Shown piece after piece: positions 25,550 through 34,828 of a DNA stretch of 47,227 bases. The DNA is from Bacteroidota bacterium. GTDB lineage: Bacteria > Bacteroidota > Bacteroidia > B-17B0 > Aurantibacillaceae. Position 1 is the first letter of the stretch; every line of letters begins with the position of its first letter. The DNA lies in the NCBI GenBank assembly GCA_013816615.1, contig JACDED010000019.1:1-47227 (forward strand), given 5' to 3'. The translations under genes and the position numbers were made by a program. The notes beneath the pieces are model-generated. The model was not told the origin of the DNA. It saw nothing but the letters and a program-made list of their open reading frames with translations, and ran no database searches.

Positions 25550-26719
25550 CTATACTTTGAGTAATTTTTTAATTATTATTTTTTGCAAATTGATTATTTT
25601 AATTGTATAGGTGCCTTTGGACAATTCAGATGTGTTTAATTCTATTTTAAAGTCGTTTTGTTTTTGAAATGGAACATTCACTTTCTTCCCCATTATATCA
25701 TAAAATTCAAATATTGTATCACTAAATTTACTCATTGAAGTAATTACAATTTTGTCGTTAAACGGATTAGGAAATAAATTTATTGAACCATCTTTATTTC
25801 CAAAATCCGCAAATATCATACTATACTTTTTTATATTGCCATTATAATCTGTTTGCGTTAAATAATAATAGTTTATGCCTTCGTTTGGTGATTTGTCAAG
25901 CATACTATATTGTTTATTTGACGAACTATTTCCTGCACCCTTCACTTCACCAATTGATGACCAGTTTAAACCGTCAACAGATTTAAAAACAGTGAAATTT
26001 TTGTTATTAATTTCTGAAGCAGTTTCCCATTCTATTAAAATATTTTCATTGTATGAAGTGGCAAAAAAATACTTTAATTCTATTGGTAGAGTGGATATTT
26101 GGCAGGAACAATAAGCAGATTGAGGCACAACCTGCCTTGCTATACCAAGTGCAGCGCTTTGATATTCTAAGACCGCCCTGTTATTACCACCATTTTCTCC
26201 GAAATGTATTTTAAACGGCATCCTGCAAACGGGGAAAACGCCAACCGCTGAAATTGTTAGAGGCGAATGCAAACCACCATTATTAATAAATGCTGTAGTA
26301 GCTGTTGGGTTTGCTGCCAGAGCGTTTGATCCCATCCAAAGCCAGCTGGCATCATCGCTTGTTAAATAAAATGTATAAGTGCCGGCTGTTGTAAAATTAA
26401 TACTTCCGCTCCAGCGAGTACTATATTGATCGGGGTTTGTTGCTGTGCCGCCAGCGGGTGGTACTATAGCACCCCAACCATTGTCTGTATTAAAGTTGAT
26501 CGTGTTATCGGTTCGTGTAAGTCCGGGTGTATTAGAGGTAAAATATGTTTGCACATCGGCAAAATAACCAGAGTAATATTCGCCGGTAGCGCCGGCAGTA
26601 CAAGCACACACAGTAGATGTATTTGAACACGAAAAAGTAGTTTGTGCTAAAACAAGCCCTCCTTTAAAAATAAACGCTATTAAATATAACACACCCCTGA
26701 GTTTTTTTAAAAATACCAT
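25550..26719 (-). CDS. Secreted PA14-like domain protein with T9SS sorting domain
   Basis: A 389-residue exported protein. After the signal peptide a Cys-rich short segment (CSNTSTVCAC) precedes a PA14-like beta domain at about residues 42-205: GEYYSGYFADVQTYF, YSTRWSGSINFTTAGTYTFYLTSDDASWLWMG, and RMPFKIHFGENGGNNRAVLEYQS. These domains bind carbohydrates in other proteins. Then comes the FFATSYNENILIEWETASEINNKNFTVFKS module common in Bacteroidota surface proteins, and finally a T9SS type A sorting domain (LFPNPFNDKIVI to GTYTIKI). Probably a surface-displayed, sugar-binding protein. Confidence 0.85.
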   Translation of the reverse strand: MVFLKKLRGVLYLIAFIFKGGLVLAQTTFSCSNTSTVCACTAGATGEYYSGYFADVQTYFTSNTPGLTRTDNTINFNTDNGWGAIVPPAGGTATNPDQYSTRWSGSINFTTAGTYTFYLTSDDASWLWMGSNALAANPTATTAFINNGGLHSPLTISAVGVFPVCRMPFKIHFGENGGNNRAVLEYQSAALGIARQVVPQSAYCSCQISTLPIELKYFFATSYNENILIEWETASEINNKNFTVFKSVDGLNWSSIGEVKGAGNSSSNKQYSMLDKSPNEGINYYYLTQTDYNGNIKKYSMIFADFGNKDGSINLFPNPFNDKIVITSMSKFSDTIFEFYDIMGKKVNVPFQKQNDFKIELNTSELSKGTYTIKIINLQKIIIKKLLKV

Positions 26720-26762
26720 AATTTTACACGCTTATATATTTTTAGAAATTATATAAAAGCGA

Positions 26763-26933
26763 AGGCAAGGTAGAAAGATGTGGCACATTTTAAATAACGT
26801 AAATCCTTATTTTATGAATGATGTAAGATTTACCTGGTATTTGTATCCTTTTAATTTCATTTTCTCCTCCTAAATATGACATCGTATAACGAGTTGGTGG
26901 CATTTGAATAGGCATTACAAGATAATAAAACAT
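26763..26933 (-). other. Intergenic region with a weak 48-56 codon ORF and inverted repeat
   Basis: The gap 26720-26990 holds no recognised gene. On the minus strand a frame from ATG 26933 (or a GTG eight codons earlier) runs for 48-56 codons, with a composition not obviously random (MPIQMPPTRYTMSYLGGENEIKRIQIPG). A 7-bp inverted repeat GTAAATC...GATTTAC lies inside it. Neither is strong enough to call a gene. Confidence 0.15.
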
Positions 26934-26990
26934 TACCTTAGCGGAAATTCCCACATTTTATTGTAGGAAACAAAAAACAATAGTTATTTC

Positions 26991-27437
26991 ATGAAACGTA
27001 TTACAGATTATAGAAAATTATTTAATATTTCTAAAGAGACCTCTCTTTCGGAATTAAAAGTTATTTACAGAAATTTAATGAAGGAGTGGCACCCTGATAA
27101 ATTTTTGAATGACGATATACTTAAATCAGAGGCAGAAACAAAAAGTAAAATTATTATTGAAGCTTATCATTTTTTAGTGAGCATTTCACCAGAAACACAT
27201 GCCTCAACACTGGAAGATTATACACTTACAACCACTACTTCAGGCATTGATGATTTTTTATATAAAGGGCAAACCCTAAAAATTACTTTTCAGAATGGGA
27301 GTAAATATGAATATTTTGGTGTTCCAAAAAATACATATAACAAACTCATTAATTCAGGTAACCTGGCCAGGTTCGCGAGAAGGCATGTGTTTGGTTCATA
27401 TATTTATAGAAATGTTTTTAAGCCTACCGCATTATAA
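26991..27437 (+). CDS. J-domain and KTSC-domain fusion protein
   Basis: A 148-residue protein. Residues 1-65 form a DnaJ J domain with the essential HPD at 34-36 and the flanking helices (LKVIYRNLMKEW, KSKIIIEAYHFL), so it should stimulate an Hsp70 (DnaK). Residues about 83-143 match the KTSC domain (LKITFQNGSKYEYFGVPKNTYNKLINSGNLARFARRHV), a small module of unknown function thought to bind nucleic acid or act in RNA metabolism. There is no G/F or zinc region, so it is not a general DnaJ. It may target DnaK to a KTSC-bound client. Confidence 0.85.
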   Translation: MKRITDYRKLFNISKETSLSELKVIYRNLMKEWHPDKFLNDDILKSEAETKSKIIIEAYHFLVSISPETHASTLEDYTLTTTTSGIDDFLYKGQTLKITFQNGSKYEYFGVPKNTYNKLINSGNLARFARRHVFGSYIYRNVFKPTAL

Positions 27438-27462
27438 AAATATTAGACTTAACATTAAAGCA

Positions 27463-27493
27463 AAAAACTCTTCTCACATCGAAAAGAGTTTTT
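27463..27493. terminator. Terminator between convergent J-domain gene and odhB
   Basis: A 10-bp stem (27463-27472 with 27484-27493), with A-rich and T-rich ends that would serve both strands. Confidence 0.75.
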
Positions 27494-27514
27494 AAAAATT
27501 GAATAATTAAAAGT

Positions 27515-28780
27515 TTACAATCCCAATAAAACCTCTTCCGGCAATTTACCACCAAATAGAATACGTGAAGGATTCTCTAACATCTCTTTTACTTTTACTA
27601 AAAAGCCAACACTCTCTCTACCATCAATAATTCTATGATCGTAGCTTAACGCAATATACATCATTGGGCGAATAACTACTTGTCCGTTAACTGCCATTGG
27701 GCGCTCAACCACATTGTGCATACCTAAAATTGCACTTTGGGGTGGGTTGATAATTGGTGTGCTCATCATACTTCCAAAAACACCACCATTAGTAATAGTA
27801 AATGTTCCACCGGTCATATCTTCAATAGTTAATTTTCCATCGCGGGCTTTTACAGCAAGATCTTTAATTCCTTTTTCAATTTCTGCAATGCTCATTAACT
27901 CTGCATTACGTAAAACAGGAACCATTAAACCTTTTGGCGCGCTTACAGCAATACCAATATCAACATATTTATTATAAACAATTTCTTCTCCATCTATCAT
28001 TCCGTTTACCGCAGGATAATGGAATAACGCTTCAGTTACTGCTTTTGTAAAAAAGCTCATAAAGCCAACATTGGTTCCGTAAACTTCTTTAAATTTATCC
28101 TTATACTTTGCGCGGATTGCGTAGATCTCGCTCATATCAACTTCATTAAATGTAGTTAACATAGCGGTTTCATTCTTAACAGCAACCAAACGTTTAGCAA
28201 CTGTTTTACGAAGAGAGGTCATTTTAACTTTTTCTTTTTCTCTTCCACCTTGCCAGCTATTGATTAATACTTTTGCGGCAGTTGGTAAACCGTTAGATAA
28301 AGCAGCTAACACATCTTGTTTTGTAATGCGGCCATCTTTTCCAGTTCCATTTAACTGATTGCCTTTAATATTATTCTCTGCCATTATTTTAGCAGCTGCA
28401 ACACTTGGTGTGCCGGTTGCATAGGTTTTATCACCACTCTTCTCGACTGCGCTCGAAGTGACAGTTTCCTTCTTCGGCTCTTCTTTCTTAGCTTCTGTTT
28501 TAACTTCTGCTTTTGGTGTTTCTTTTTTAGCTTCAGGTTTTACCGAAGTATCAATTTTCACAACTACTTGTCCAACTTTTACAGTATCACCTTCTGCGGC
28601 TAATACTTCAATTTTGCCAGACTCTTCTGCATTTAAAGTTAGTGTTGCTTTATCAGAATCTATTTCTGCCAATACCTCATCTTTTTCAACTACATCGCCG
28701 GTATTTTTTACCCAACGCGCAATAACTACTTCTGTAATTGATTCTCCCGGACTTGGTACTTTTAATTCTACAATTGCCAT
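27515..28780 (-). CDS. odhB: Dihydrolipoyllysine-residue succinyltransferase (2-oxoglutarate dehydrogenase E2)
   Basis: The 421-residue E2 core of the 2-oxoglutarate dehydrogenase complex transfers succinyl from the lipoyl arm to CoA in the TCA cycle. The lipoyl domain (1-77) has its lipoylated Lys44 in DSDKAT. An Ala/Lys/Glu-rich linker follows (about 80-118). The E1/E3-binding domain covers 120-160 ([33 protein letters not shown]). The catalytic domain ends with [15 protein letters not shown], containing the active-site His and Asp. The linker is partly encoded by a Bacteroidota palindromic repeat (see separate entry). It lies 37 bases after sucA. Confidence 0.97.
   Translation of the reverse strand: MAIVELKVPSPGESITEVVIARWVKNTGDVVEKDEVLAEIDSDKATLTLNAEESGKIEVLAAEGDTVKVGQVVVKIDTSVKPEAKKETPKAEVKTEAKKEEPKKETVTSSAVEKSGDKTYATGTPSVAAAKIMAENNIKGNQLNGTGKDGRITKQDVLAALSNGLPTAAKVLINSWQGGREKEKVKMTSLRKTVAKRLVAVKNETAMLTTFNEVDMSEIYAIRAKYKDKFKEVYGTNVGFMSFFTKAVTEALFHYPAVNGMIDGEEIVYNKYVDIGIAVSAPKGLMVPVLRNAELMSIAEIEKGIKDLAVKARDGKLTIEDMTGGTFTITNGGVFGSMMSTPIINPPQSAILGMHNVVERPMAVNGQVVIRPMMYIALSYDHRIIDGRESVGFLVKVKEMLENPSRILFGGKLPEEVLLGL
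28433..28464. repeat. REP-like palindromic repeat inside the odhB linker
   Basis: The segment contains the palindromic core TCGACTGCGCTCGA with flanks CTTC and AGTGAC, a form familiar from repeated intergenic elements in Bacteroidota genomes. Here it is read in frame and encodes [10 protein letters not shown] in the flexible interdomain linker. The comparison with other genomes is from memory, not a search. Confidence 0.6.
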
Positions 28781-28817
28781 AATTTTGATTTAAGATTTAA
28801 GACTAATGATTTAAGAT

Positions 28818-31544
28818 TTATTTTACCAATACTTTAGAAAAAATAGTTGTCATAATTTCTTCATTCTCTGCTGCGTGACGTTTAGCAAAACCAGTTGCAG
28901 GGCTTGCAGCTTCTTCTCTACCAACATATTTTAAATTCAGTGAGCGCATGCATTTATCTACAAAGCGCCAAGGGCCCATATTCTCGGGCTCTTCCTGTAC
29001 AAATAAATGCTCTTTTGCCTTACTGTATTTTTTCAAAATTGCATCTACTTGTTTTTGAGGGAAAGGATATAATTGCTCTAAACGAATAAATGCAATATCC
29101 TCAACCCCCTCTTTTTCTCTACGCTCAATAAGATCATAATATACTTTACCTGAACAGAAAGCAACGCGTGTTACTTTTTTTGCATCCATCTTTGTATCAT
29201 CTAAAACTTCCTGGAAAGAAATTTTTGTAAAATCAGAGATCTTACTTACACAAGTCGGGTAACGCAATAATTTTTTTGGTGTAAAACAGATCAATGGTTT
29301 ACGAAAATCGCGTTTTAACTGACGGCGAATAACATGAAACTGTTGCGCTGGTGTAGTTGTATTTACAATTTGCATATTGTTTTCTGCACAAGCTTGTAAA
29401 AAACGTTCCATGCGCGCGCTTGAATGCTCAGGGCCCTGACCTTCGTAACCGTGAGGTAACAATAGAACCAAGCCATTCATACGACGCCATTTATATTCTG
29501 CCGAAGTTAAATACTGATCAATAATAATTTGAGCGCCGTTAAAGAAATCTCCAAACTGTGCTTCCCAAATAGTTAATGTATTTGGTGCGGCAAACGCGTA
29601 ACCATATTCAAAACCTAAAACACCATACTCACTTAATAATGAATTGTAAATACTTAATTTTGCTTTAGAATCGATACTGTTTAATGGCGTGTATTCTTCT
29701 TCGCTATCTTCAACTTTAACAACCGCATGACGGTGAGAGAATGTGCCACGCTCAACATCTTGTCCGCTAAAGCGTACTGGATATCCTTCTTTCATTAAAG
29801 AGGCGTATGCTAATAATTCGCCCATGGCCCAATCGTAATTATCATTAGTGATCATGGCTTTTCTATCATCAAAAACCTTTTGGATCTTATTGAAGAACTT
29901 TTTATCTTTTGGAAGCTCTGTTGTAGCTTTTGCTAATTCTAAAAATATTTTTTCGTCAAGCGCTGTTTTTGGAGATTCTTCAAAATCCTTATCAGTAGCC
30001 ATTTTCACACCTTTCCAGTTACCTTCTAAGAAGGATGTGATCTTTGCTTTATCTGTTTTCTTAGCTTCATCTAAATTGTTATCCAACTCTGCTTTGAACG
30101 CCGCTTCAATTTCTTTTGCTTCGTTGGCTAATTCAGAACCTTCTGCCGCTAATTTCTTAACGTAAATATCTTTTGGATTTGGATGTGAAGCAATTGCTTT
30201 GTATAATAATGGTTGCGTGAAACGTGGCTCGTCGCCTTCGTTGTGGCCATATTTACGGTAACATAATACATCAATAAAAACATCACGGTTAAACTCCTGA
30301 CGGAATTCCATTGCTAATTTAGAAATGAAACATAAAGCTTCCACATCATCACCATTTACGTGAAACACCGGGCTTAACACTACTTTCGCAATATCTGTAC
30401 AATAGGTTGATGAACGCGCATCAATAAAATTGGTAGTAAAACCAACCTGGTTATTAATTACAAAATGTATCGTACCACCAGTTTTAAACCCATCCAATTG
30501 GCTCATTTGCAATACCTCGTAAACAATACCCTGACCTGCAACCGCAGCATCACCATGTAAAATTACCGGGCATGCTTTTGAATAATCGCCTTTATGTAAA
30601 TTATCAATTTTAGCGCGAACAATTCCTTCAACAACAGGCGCAACAGTTTCAAGATGTGATGGATTTGGCGTTAAGCTAATATGAACTTTTTTTCCGGTAT
30701 CACTTGTTTGATCGGAAGAATAACCCATGTGATATTTTACATCACCATCAAATAAAGAATCTTCACTTGGCCTGCCTTCGAACTCAGTAAAAACATCTTT
30801 ATATGTTTTGTTCATGATATTGGTAAGTACATTTAAACGGCCACGATGCGCCATTCCAATTACATAATCTTCAATACCTAAATTAACACCATGCTCCATT
30901 AATGCATTGATGGCAGGGATTGCAGCCTCAGCGCCTTCTAATGAAAAACGTTTTTGACCAACAAATTTTGTATGCAGATAACTCTCAAAAACAACGGCTT
31001 GCGTTAGTTTTTTAAGAATGGTTTTTTTCTCTTGTTTATTAAATGACGGGGTGTTGCGATTCTTTTCCATACGCTCTTGTAACCATTTTAAAACTTTTGG
31101 TTCGCGCGTGAATAGATATTCTACACCAATACTTTGGCAATAGGTTTGTTCTAAGTGAGCAACAATATCTTTTAATTTTGCAGCACCAATACCAATAACA
31201 CTACCCGCCTGAAAAACGCTGTCACTATCTTTTTCTGAAAGGCCAAAATTTTCTAAAGCCAAAGATGGCTCATAAGTACGGCGTTGACGAACCGGGTTGG
31301 TTTTGGTAAATAAGTGTCCGCGTTGGCGGTATCCATGAATTAAGCCAATTACTTTAAATTCTTTACTTACATTTTCGGGTATAGCACCGCTGCCATCACT
31401 CTCGTAAGAGGTTTTTGCAAACTCAAAGCCTTTAAAGAAATCGCGCCATGAAGCATCTACTGAATTTTCGTCTTGCTTATATTGTAAAAACAATTGTTCA
31501 ATTGCGTTTACGTCGCTTGTTCCAACGTATGAAAATTTATCCAT
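28818..31544 (-). CDS. sucA: 2-oxoglutarate dehydrogenase E1 component
   Basis: The 908-residue thiamine-diphosphate-dependent E1 decarboxylates 2-oxoglutarate and succinylates the E2 lipoyl group. The N-terminal E2-binding segment (SWRDFFKGFEFAK) is present. The catalytic core includes GMAHRGRLNVL, the thiamine region HGDAAVAGQGIVYEVLQMSQLDGFKTGGTIHFVINNQVGFTT, and the transketolase-like C-terminal half (FSGQDVERGTFSHRHAVV, LLPHGYEGQGPEHSSARMERFLQ). Length is normal. It forms an operon with odhB; the E3 gene is not in the window. It is divergent from the SPOR gene with 76 bases between starts. Confidence 0.98.
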   Translation of the reverse strand: MDKFSYVGTSDVNAIEQLFLQYKQDENSVDASWRDFFKGFEFAKTSYESDGSGAIPENVSKEFKVIGLIHGYRQRGHLFTKTNPVRQRRTYEPSLALENFGLSEKDSDSVFQAGSVIGIGAAKLKDIVAHLEQTYCQSIGVEYLFTREPKVLKWLQERMEKNRNTPSFNKQEKKTILKKLTQAVVFESYLHTKFVGQKRFSLEGAEAAIPAINALMEHGVNLGIEDYVIGMAHRGRLNVLTNIMNKTYKDVFTEFEGRPSEDSLFDGDVKYHMGYSSDQTSDTGKKVHISLTPNPSHLETVAPVVEGIVRAKIDNLHKGDYSKACPVILHGDAAVAGQGIVYEVLQMSQLDGFKTGGTIHFVINNQVGFTTNFIDARSSTYCTDIAKVVLSPVFHVNGDDVEALCFISKLAMEFRQEFNRDVFIDVLCYRKYGHNEGDEPRFTQPLLYKAIASHPNPKDIYVKKLAAEGSELANEAKEIEAAFKAELDNNLDEAKKTDKAKITSFLEGNWKGVKMATDKDFEESPKTALDEKIFLELAKATTELPKDKKFFNKIQKVFDDRKAMITNDNYDWAMGELLAYASLMKEGYPVRFSGQDVERGTFSHRHAVVKVEDSEEEYTPLNSIDSKAKLSIYNSLLSEYGVLGFEYGYAFAAPNTLTIWEAQFGDFFNGAQIIIDQYLTSAEYKWRRMNGLVLLLPHGYEGQGPEHSSARMERFLQACAENNMQIVNTTTPAQQFHVIRRQLKRDFRKPLICFTPKKLLRYPTCVSKISDFTKISFQEVLDDTKMDAKKVTRVAFCSGKVYYDLIERREKEGVEDIAFIRLEQLYPFPQKQVDAILKKYSKAKEHLFVQEEPENMGPWRFVDKCMRSLNLKYVGREEAASPATGFAKRHAAENEEIMTTIFSKVLVK

Positions 31545-31581
31545 TTTATTTGATTAGAATAGAACGTAAAATTAACAAATT

Positions 31582-31615
31582 TTGCAAGATATGAGCTAAT
31601 TTTACCTTACTTTTG
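31582..31615 (+). promoter_or_regulatory. Promoter of the SPOR-domain gene
   Basis: TTG at 31582-31584, a 23-base spacer and TACTTTTG at 31608-31615. The -7 element ends five bases before the ATG at 31621, so the mRNA would begin essentially at the start codon. Confidence 0.55.
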
Positions 31616-31620
31616 TATAG

Positions 31621-32013
31621 ATGAAAAGCCCTTTTAAAACACTTTTTTTAATTTTTTCTGTTTTGTTGGTTTCCGCCTCAGTTTTTGGCCAAATCAGCCA
31701 GGTACAAACCCAATTAAAAGTTAAACAATTAATAGATAAAAAGGCAGAATATAACCGTTTAACAAATAGCGAAACGGACGGATACCGCATAAAGATCCAT
31801 TTTGGCGGAGACAGGCAGGAAGCAAAAAATGTTAGAAATAAGTTTTCGGCAAAATTTACAGATTATCGCATTGATGAAGAATACCAACAGCCTAATTTTG
31901 TGGTTTTAATTGGTGATTTTAAAACTAAGCTCGAGGCTTTTGAATCTTTAAAAAAGATACAGGGAGAATTCCCAAATTCCTTCATCGTTAAAGGAAGAAT
32001 TCGCGAAAAATAA
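31621..32013 (+). CDS. Exported SPOR-domain protein
   Basis: A 130-residue protein with a signal peptide (to about residue 23, ASVFG) and a C-terminal SPOR domain of ~75 residues: YRIKIHFGGDRQEAKNVRNKFSAKFTDYRID, then PNFVVLIGDFKTKLEAFESLKKIQGEFPNSFIVKGRI. SPOR domains bind denuded peptidoglycan glycan strands. The protein is soluble and periplasmic, with no catalytic partner domain, as is frequent in Bacteroidota. It probably has its own promoter with a near-leaderless start. Confidence 0.9.
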   Translation: MKSPFKTLFLIFSVLLVSASVFGQISQVQTQLKVKQLIDKKAEYNRLTNSETDGYRIKIHFGGDRQEAKNVRNKFSAKFTDYRIDEEYQQPNFVVLIGDFKTKLEAFESLKKIQGEFPNSFIVKGRIREK

Positions 32014-32064
32014 AGTAATTATTTTTTTAGTATTATATATTCACGGCAAATTTTAAAAAATACT

Positions 32065-32595
32065 ATGAAACGTTTATCGATAATAATTTTGCTTTCATTC
32101 TTGCTAGGTGCTTGTAACGATCAAACAAAATCTATTGAATTAACAGATAATACTGAAGTTAAATTACAAGCCGAAAGCATGGCCCAATTATTACTTAAAA
32201 GTGATTTTAAATCCTTTTCTAAATTTACGCATCCAAAAGTAATTGAAATGATGGGTGGCGAAGAGAAGATGATAGAGACCTTAGAAAGCGGTACTAAAGC
32301 AATGGCTGCAGAAGGCACAGGGTTTTTATCCATAAGCATTGGAGAGCCTTCAAAAATTATTTCAATTAATAATGAGCTTCAATGTACGTTATCTCAAACA
32401 ATCGAGATGAAAGTTCCAAATGGAAAGCTTACCGTTAAATCTACATTAATAGCCATCTCTACTAACAATGGTAAAAGCTGGTATTTTATAGATACATCTG
32501 GTAAAAATATTGAAACAATGCAAAAATTATTACCAAATCTTAGCTCTGATCTTGTAATATCTGCCAACGAAAAGCCAGTTTTTAGTAAGGACTAA
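32065..32595 (+). CDS. Hypothetical lipoprotein
   Basis: A 176-residue lipoprotein with signal and lipobox LGAC (Cys near residue 17). The mature part starts with a helix (LQAESMAQLLLKSDFKSFSKFTHPKVIEMMGGEEKMIETLESG) followed by strands (SISIGEPSKIISINNELQCTLSQTIEMKVPNGKLTVKSTLIAISTNNGKSWYFIDTSGK). The order suggests an NTF2-like or SnoaL-like alpha+beta fold. The family is not named here. Start and signal are clear, function unknown. Confidence 0.78.
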   Translation: MKRLSIIILLSFLLGACNDQTKSIELTDNTEVKLQAESMAQLLLKSDFKSFSKFTHPKVIEMMGGEEKMIETLESGTKAMAAEGTGFLSISIGEPSKIISINNELQCTLSQTIEMKVPNGKLTVKSTLIAISTNNGKSWYFIDTSGKNIETMQKLLPNLSSDLVISANEKPVFSKD

Positions 32596-32629
32596 AATGT
32601 GCGTTTGGATCGTAAAATGAGATTGTCAC

Positions 32630-33487
32630 TTAAAGTTTTTGCAATAGTAAATTTCTTACCAATGCAGGTTGCTCATAAGTAACTAAATGCCCGGTGTTTT
32701 GCAATTTCAAAAAAACAGATTGACAATTATTTATGTGTTCTTTTGCAAAACTGTAGTTACAGGTATCTGCAATTTGATCGTTGGCGCCGGTAATAACATA
32801 AGTAGGTGTATATAATTTTTTCCAATCAGGCAACATCAATTTCATTTCGGCCTGGTGCGAATATTTTTCTTTTGTAGCAACGTTCAACATTTTTGGTAAC
32901 ATCCATTGCACAGGCGTCCACTTACCAATGCTACTGAACCAATAAAATTTTTCTTTTTGAGGATCGATCACCGGCGAGATCATAAATAATTTATCTACCT
33001 TTTGTGGATAGTGAATAGAAAGCCAGGCTGCAACCGGCGCCCCATAAGAGCGGCCAAGCAACACTACTTTTTTACCTGTGTGATTTTCTTTTTCAATAAT
33101 TTCTTTAACGGCTAGAGCCTGTATTTGTGTAGATGTTTCAGCGTCACCGTAATTTGATTTGCCATAACCCAAACGATCAATTGCTATGATCTTATAGTTT
33201 TGTTGCAATAAAGTATCATCCATTAAATTCATATAGCCATACCATGCTCCCGGAGCGCCGTGAATAAGTATAAGCAAAGGCAATGAATCGTTATTACACA
33301 TCACCACGTAATGCATTTTTTTATTGAGGAATGAAACATCCTTATAACAGGGTTTCATTTTTTTGCGCGCGTAATGTTCTTCTAATTCTTTATCTGTATA
33401 AATATATTTATTGAGCATAAAGCATCCGGTTAAAAAAACCAGAGTAAATACTACTAAAACAATACCGATAAATCTTTTAAATCGCAC
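32630..33487 (-). CDS. Alpha/beta hydrolase, lipoprotein or membrane-anchored
   Basis: An alpha/beta-fold hydrolase of about 285 residues. In the longest frame (from TTG 33493) the lipobox is FLTGC (Cys24), the oxyanion loop LILIHGAPG (72-82), the nucleophile elbow GRSYG (Ser149), the acid Asp239 in GAND, and His269 in TGHLV. A complete catalytic triad is therefore present. The GTG at 33487 is preferred over the TTG two codons earlier; both retain the signal. The substrate is unknown; esterases and epoxide-hydrolase-like enzymes share this layout. Confidence 0.85.
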   Translation of the reverse strand: MRFKRFIGIVLVVFTLVFLTGCFMLNKYIYTDKELEEHYARKKMKPCYKDVSFLNKKMHYVVMCNNDSLPLLILIHGAPGAWYGYMNLMDDTLLQQNYKIIAIDRLGYGKSNYGDAETSTQIQALAVKEIIEKENHTGKKVVLLGRSYGAPVAAWLSIHYPQKVDKLFMISPVIDPQKEKFYWFSSIGKWTPVQWMLPKMLNVATKEKYSHQAEMKLMLPDWKKLYTPTYVITGANDQIADTCNYSFAKEHINNCQSVFLKLQNTGHLVTYEQPALVRNLLLQKL

Positions 33488-33668
33488 GCACAAAGATACT
33501 ACAAGAAGAAGTTATTTTTTTGTTAAATCTTGTGGAAGCACTAATAAATATGGGGAAAATTAAGACCTTTTGTTTTTTAGATCCTTTTAAAAACGTACAA
33601 AAAAACAAATAGATTAGCATTTTAAAATATTGATTAGCCATAACCAATGTTATCTTCTTTTTCCAAAT

Positions 33669-34823
33669 TCAACATGACTTCAGCGCCCGGGTAAACCGAT
33701 TCTTTTGTATATAACCTAAAACACAAACATCATCTACCTGCTCAAGTGCACCCATCCAGCTTTCAAATTTTTTCTTTAATATAACTTCCTGTTTATAAAC
33801 ATCCATTGTATTATTCTCCAACAATACTTCTTCAAGCTGTTTGTATTTGAATTTTTTACCTTTTGGTCCACCAAATTGATCCGGTAAACCATCTGTATAT
33901 AAATATACCATATCACCTTTTTTACCTTCAAAAGAAAACTCGGTAAACGCTTGTATTTTTTCACCAATGCCAACCGGCATTTTATCACAACTTAATTCTA
34001 CCAGCTTATTATCTGCAATTAAAACAGGTTTGTTATTTGCGGCAGCATACGTAATTTTATTGCTACCTTCTTCTATACAGATCAAAATTCCATCCATTCC
34101 ATCACGTCTGCCATTTTGCGAAATAGTTTCAATTAAGCGCTTACGTACATGATCAAAAACTTGGTTAGGCTTAGTAAGCTCTTTTTCTTTAATAGCTTCG
34201 TTCAAAAAACTAATATTTAACAAGCTCATAAAAGCGCCTGGTACACCATGACCGGTGCTATCGCAAACAGCGAGATAAAAACGATTGCCTTTTTTTGTAG
34301 CCCAGTAAAAATCGCCGCTCACAATATCTTTGGGTTTAAAAAACACAAAGCTATCAGGAATGGTTTGATTAACCATTTCGTGATTAGCAATTAATGTTTT
34401 TTGAATTTGCTGGGCGTAATTTATAGAATCAACTATCTCTTTTTGTTTTTCGTCAACTATATCTTTTTGATGCTTTATCTCTTTCTTTTGCTCGTTTAAT
34501 AAAAGGTTATCTTTTTGTTTAATTCTATAAGCCCGCAAACTAAAAATAAGCAATACAAATACCAAAACACCAACAATACTACCTGCAATCAATAAAATTG
34601 TTTGGCGTTTATTTTCGATAGATACTTTTTCGTTCTCGCTATTTAATAAGGCCAGCTCTCTTTCTTTTTTATCTAATTGATTAAATGAATTTAAAGTCAC
34701 CATGCGGGTGTCAAACTTTTCATTGTTAATAGAATCGTGCAGCAGCACACTTTTTTCGAAAAAAACCAATGCTGTTTTATGATCATTTAAGGCTTTATAA
34801 ATTTGAGATTTTGCCATATACAA
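33669..34823 (-). CDS. SpoIIE-family phosphatase, C-terminal part of a frame-split gene
   Basis: A 384-residue frame (TTG at 34823) that is open further upstream to the slippery site at 34850. It contains the last TPR helices (AKSQIYKALNDHKTALVFFEK), a transmembrane helix (about 74-97), a coiled coil (NEQKKEIKHQKDIVDEKQKEI) and a PP2C-like SpoIIE domain. That domain keeps its metal-binding Asp motifs (GDFYWATKKG, CDSTGHGVPGAF, YTDGLPDQFGG, DDVCVLG). Two intact paralogs nearby carry TPRs, TM and SpoIIE in one chain, so this is almost certainly the second half of the gene at 34829-35914. The last ~14 residues (YIQKNRFTRALKSC) are an extra tail absent from the paralogs. Confidence 0.85.
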   Translation of the reverse strand: MYMAKSQIYKALNDHKTALVFFEKSVLLHDSINNEKFDTRMVTLNSFNQLDKKERELALLNSENEKVSIENKRQTILLIAGSIVGVLVFVLLIFSLRAYRIKQKDNLLLNEQKKEIKHQKDIVDEKQKEIVDSINYAQQIQKTLIANHEMVNQTIPDSFVFFKPKDIVSGDFYWATKKGNRFYLAVCDSTGHGVPGAFMSLLNISFLNEAIKEKELTKPNQVFDHVRKRLIETISQNGRRDGMDGILICIEEGSNKITYAAANNKPVLIADNKLVELSCDKMPVGIGEKIQAFTEFSFEGKKGDMVYLYTDGLPDQFGGPKGKKFKYKQLEEVLLENNTMDVYKQEVILKKKFESWMGALEQVDDVCVLGYIQKNRFTRALKSC

Positions 34824-34828
34824 TGTGG

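Noticed and set aside
28781-28817. Short GATTTAAGA repeats between sucA and odhB
   Set aside because: They are only three imperfect copies in A/T-rich spacer and do not form a hairpin or known site.
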